Positions 63,592-64,000 of a stretch of 64,000 bases of DNA are shown here, in pieces. Source of the DNA: Paenibacillus radicis (ex Gao et al. 2016) (GTDB lineage Bacteria; Bacillota; Bacilli; Paenibacillales; Paenibacillaceae); assembly GCF_014641555.1 (NCBI RefSeq), contig NZ_BMHY01000010.1:124001-188000 (forward strand), read 5' to 3'. The notes beneath the pieces were generated by a model, which was not told the DNA's origin, ran no database searches, and worked only from the letters and a program-made list of their open reading frames with translations. A program made the position numbers and the translations under genes. Numbering within the stretch: position 1 is the first letter of the stretch; the number at the start of each line of letters is the position of its first letter.

Positions 63592-64000
63592 ATGATTCAT
63601 CGGGTGCTTCAATATCCCGCAGAGTGGGAGTGGCATGTGCTGCAGCAGGAACGGCAGCAAGCGGTATCGGCAGACGGACTGCCCAGCCGTAAATTCAAGA
63701 AAAACAATTCGCCGCCAGCCGGCAGCGAATCCGATATAAAGTTATCCCAAGAGACGGAAGATCAGGAGTCCAAGCTGGCGCGAATTAAAGCAGCCCTCCC
63801 GGAATGCGCTGCCTGGCTGGATGAATGTATGGAGAGAACGACCAATCAGGTCATCGTCTCCGAATCGCTTGAATCCGGCCCTTATGTTTATGGCACCGTC
63901 ATGTTCCAAGCCTCAGAGCAGCATAGCGATACGATTCCGTTTCATTTCTGGCTGTCTCAGAATAGGCTGGTAACGCTTCATGATGATTTGCGTCTGATGA
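63592..64000 (+). CDS. CorA-like divalent-cation transporter, N-terminal part (partial)
   Basis: The frame opens at ATG 63592 with AGGGGG upstream and runs off the right edge after 136 codons. The visible part, with YPAEWEWHVL, a charged linker, SGPYVYGTVMFQ and FHFWLSQNRLVTLHDDLRLM, resembles the N-terminal cytoplasmic domain of CorA-type Mg transporters. The diagnostic GMN motif would lie outside the window, so the call rests on the N-terminal pattern only. Confidence 0.5.
   Translation, partial: MIHRVLQYPAEWEWHVLQQERQQAVSADGLPSRKFKKNNSPPAGSESDIKLSQETEDQESKLARIKAALPECAAWLDECMERTTNQVIVSESLESGPYVYGTVMFQASEQHSDTIPFHFWLSQNRLVTLHDDLRLM

Overview
The window looks like chromosomal DNA from a spore-forming, low-to-mid GC Firmicute of the Paenibacillus type. 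This rests on a CIRCE-controlled groES-groEL pair, T-box riboswitches, NEAT and SLH-domain heme proteins, yyaC-, yitT- and DUF1128-like genes, a ComQXPA pheromone locus, and small intergenic repeats carrying GCGAA/TTCGC half-sites. No rRNA, tRNA or CRISPR array was recognised.

Region 1 (1 to about 14,050) is an AT-rich accessory island ending just beyond the 3' end of groEL. It holds two tyrosine recombinases, a TIR gene overlapping a SLATT-like membrane gene (a candidate defence pair), two HEPN-motif proteins (one with a possible nuclease tail), an atypical helicase-like ATPase, a row of small hypothetical genes, and an XRE repressor beside three 23-bp palindromes. A gene-poor 1.7-kb stretch carries direct repeats, a divergent promoter and four decayed copies of one sequence. 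The left end lies outside the window.

Region 2 (14.1-16.3 kb) is groES-groEL. Region 3 (16.3-26.9 kb) is a heme-iron island. A minus-strand operon (IsdC-like NEAT protein, NEAT-SLH protein, heme-binding lipoprotein, permease, ATPase) and a plus-strand operon (second binding protein, second permease, ATPase fused to an IsdG-type heme monooxygenase) diverge from a shared region with Fur-like boxes. Together they would capture heme at the surface, import it and degrade it.

Region 4 (26.9-35.4 kb) holds a TetR-regulated ABC-2 type protein, tatA-tatC, molybdenum cofactor genes, a 5-formyl-THF cyclo-ligase gene and an ABC-F gene. Region 5 (35.6-40.9 kb) is comQ-comX-comP-comA, including a 53-residue comX ending in a Trp-containing tail, preceded by a small coiled-coil gene and an ABC ATPase gene broken by an 11-bp tandem duplication.

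Region 6 (41.1-47.8 kb) has a DnaA-box cluster, leuA behind two tandem leucine T-boxes and a consensus promoter, then the tRNA t6A genes tsaD-rimI-tsaB-tsaE and thiL. Region 7 (47.8-64 kb) has yitT, an HD-GYP protein lacking its HD histidine, a GGDEF protein, housekeeping and hypothetical genes, a galK-galE-galT operon facing an AraC regulator, an FAD oxidoreductase, a stress protein and the start of a CorA-like gene.
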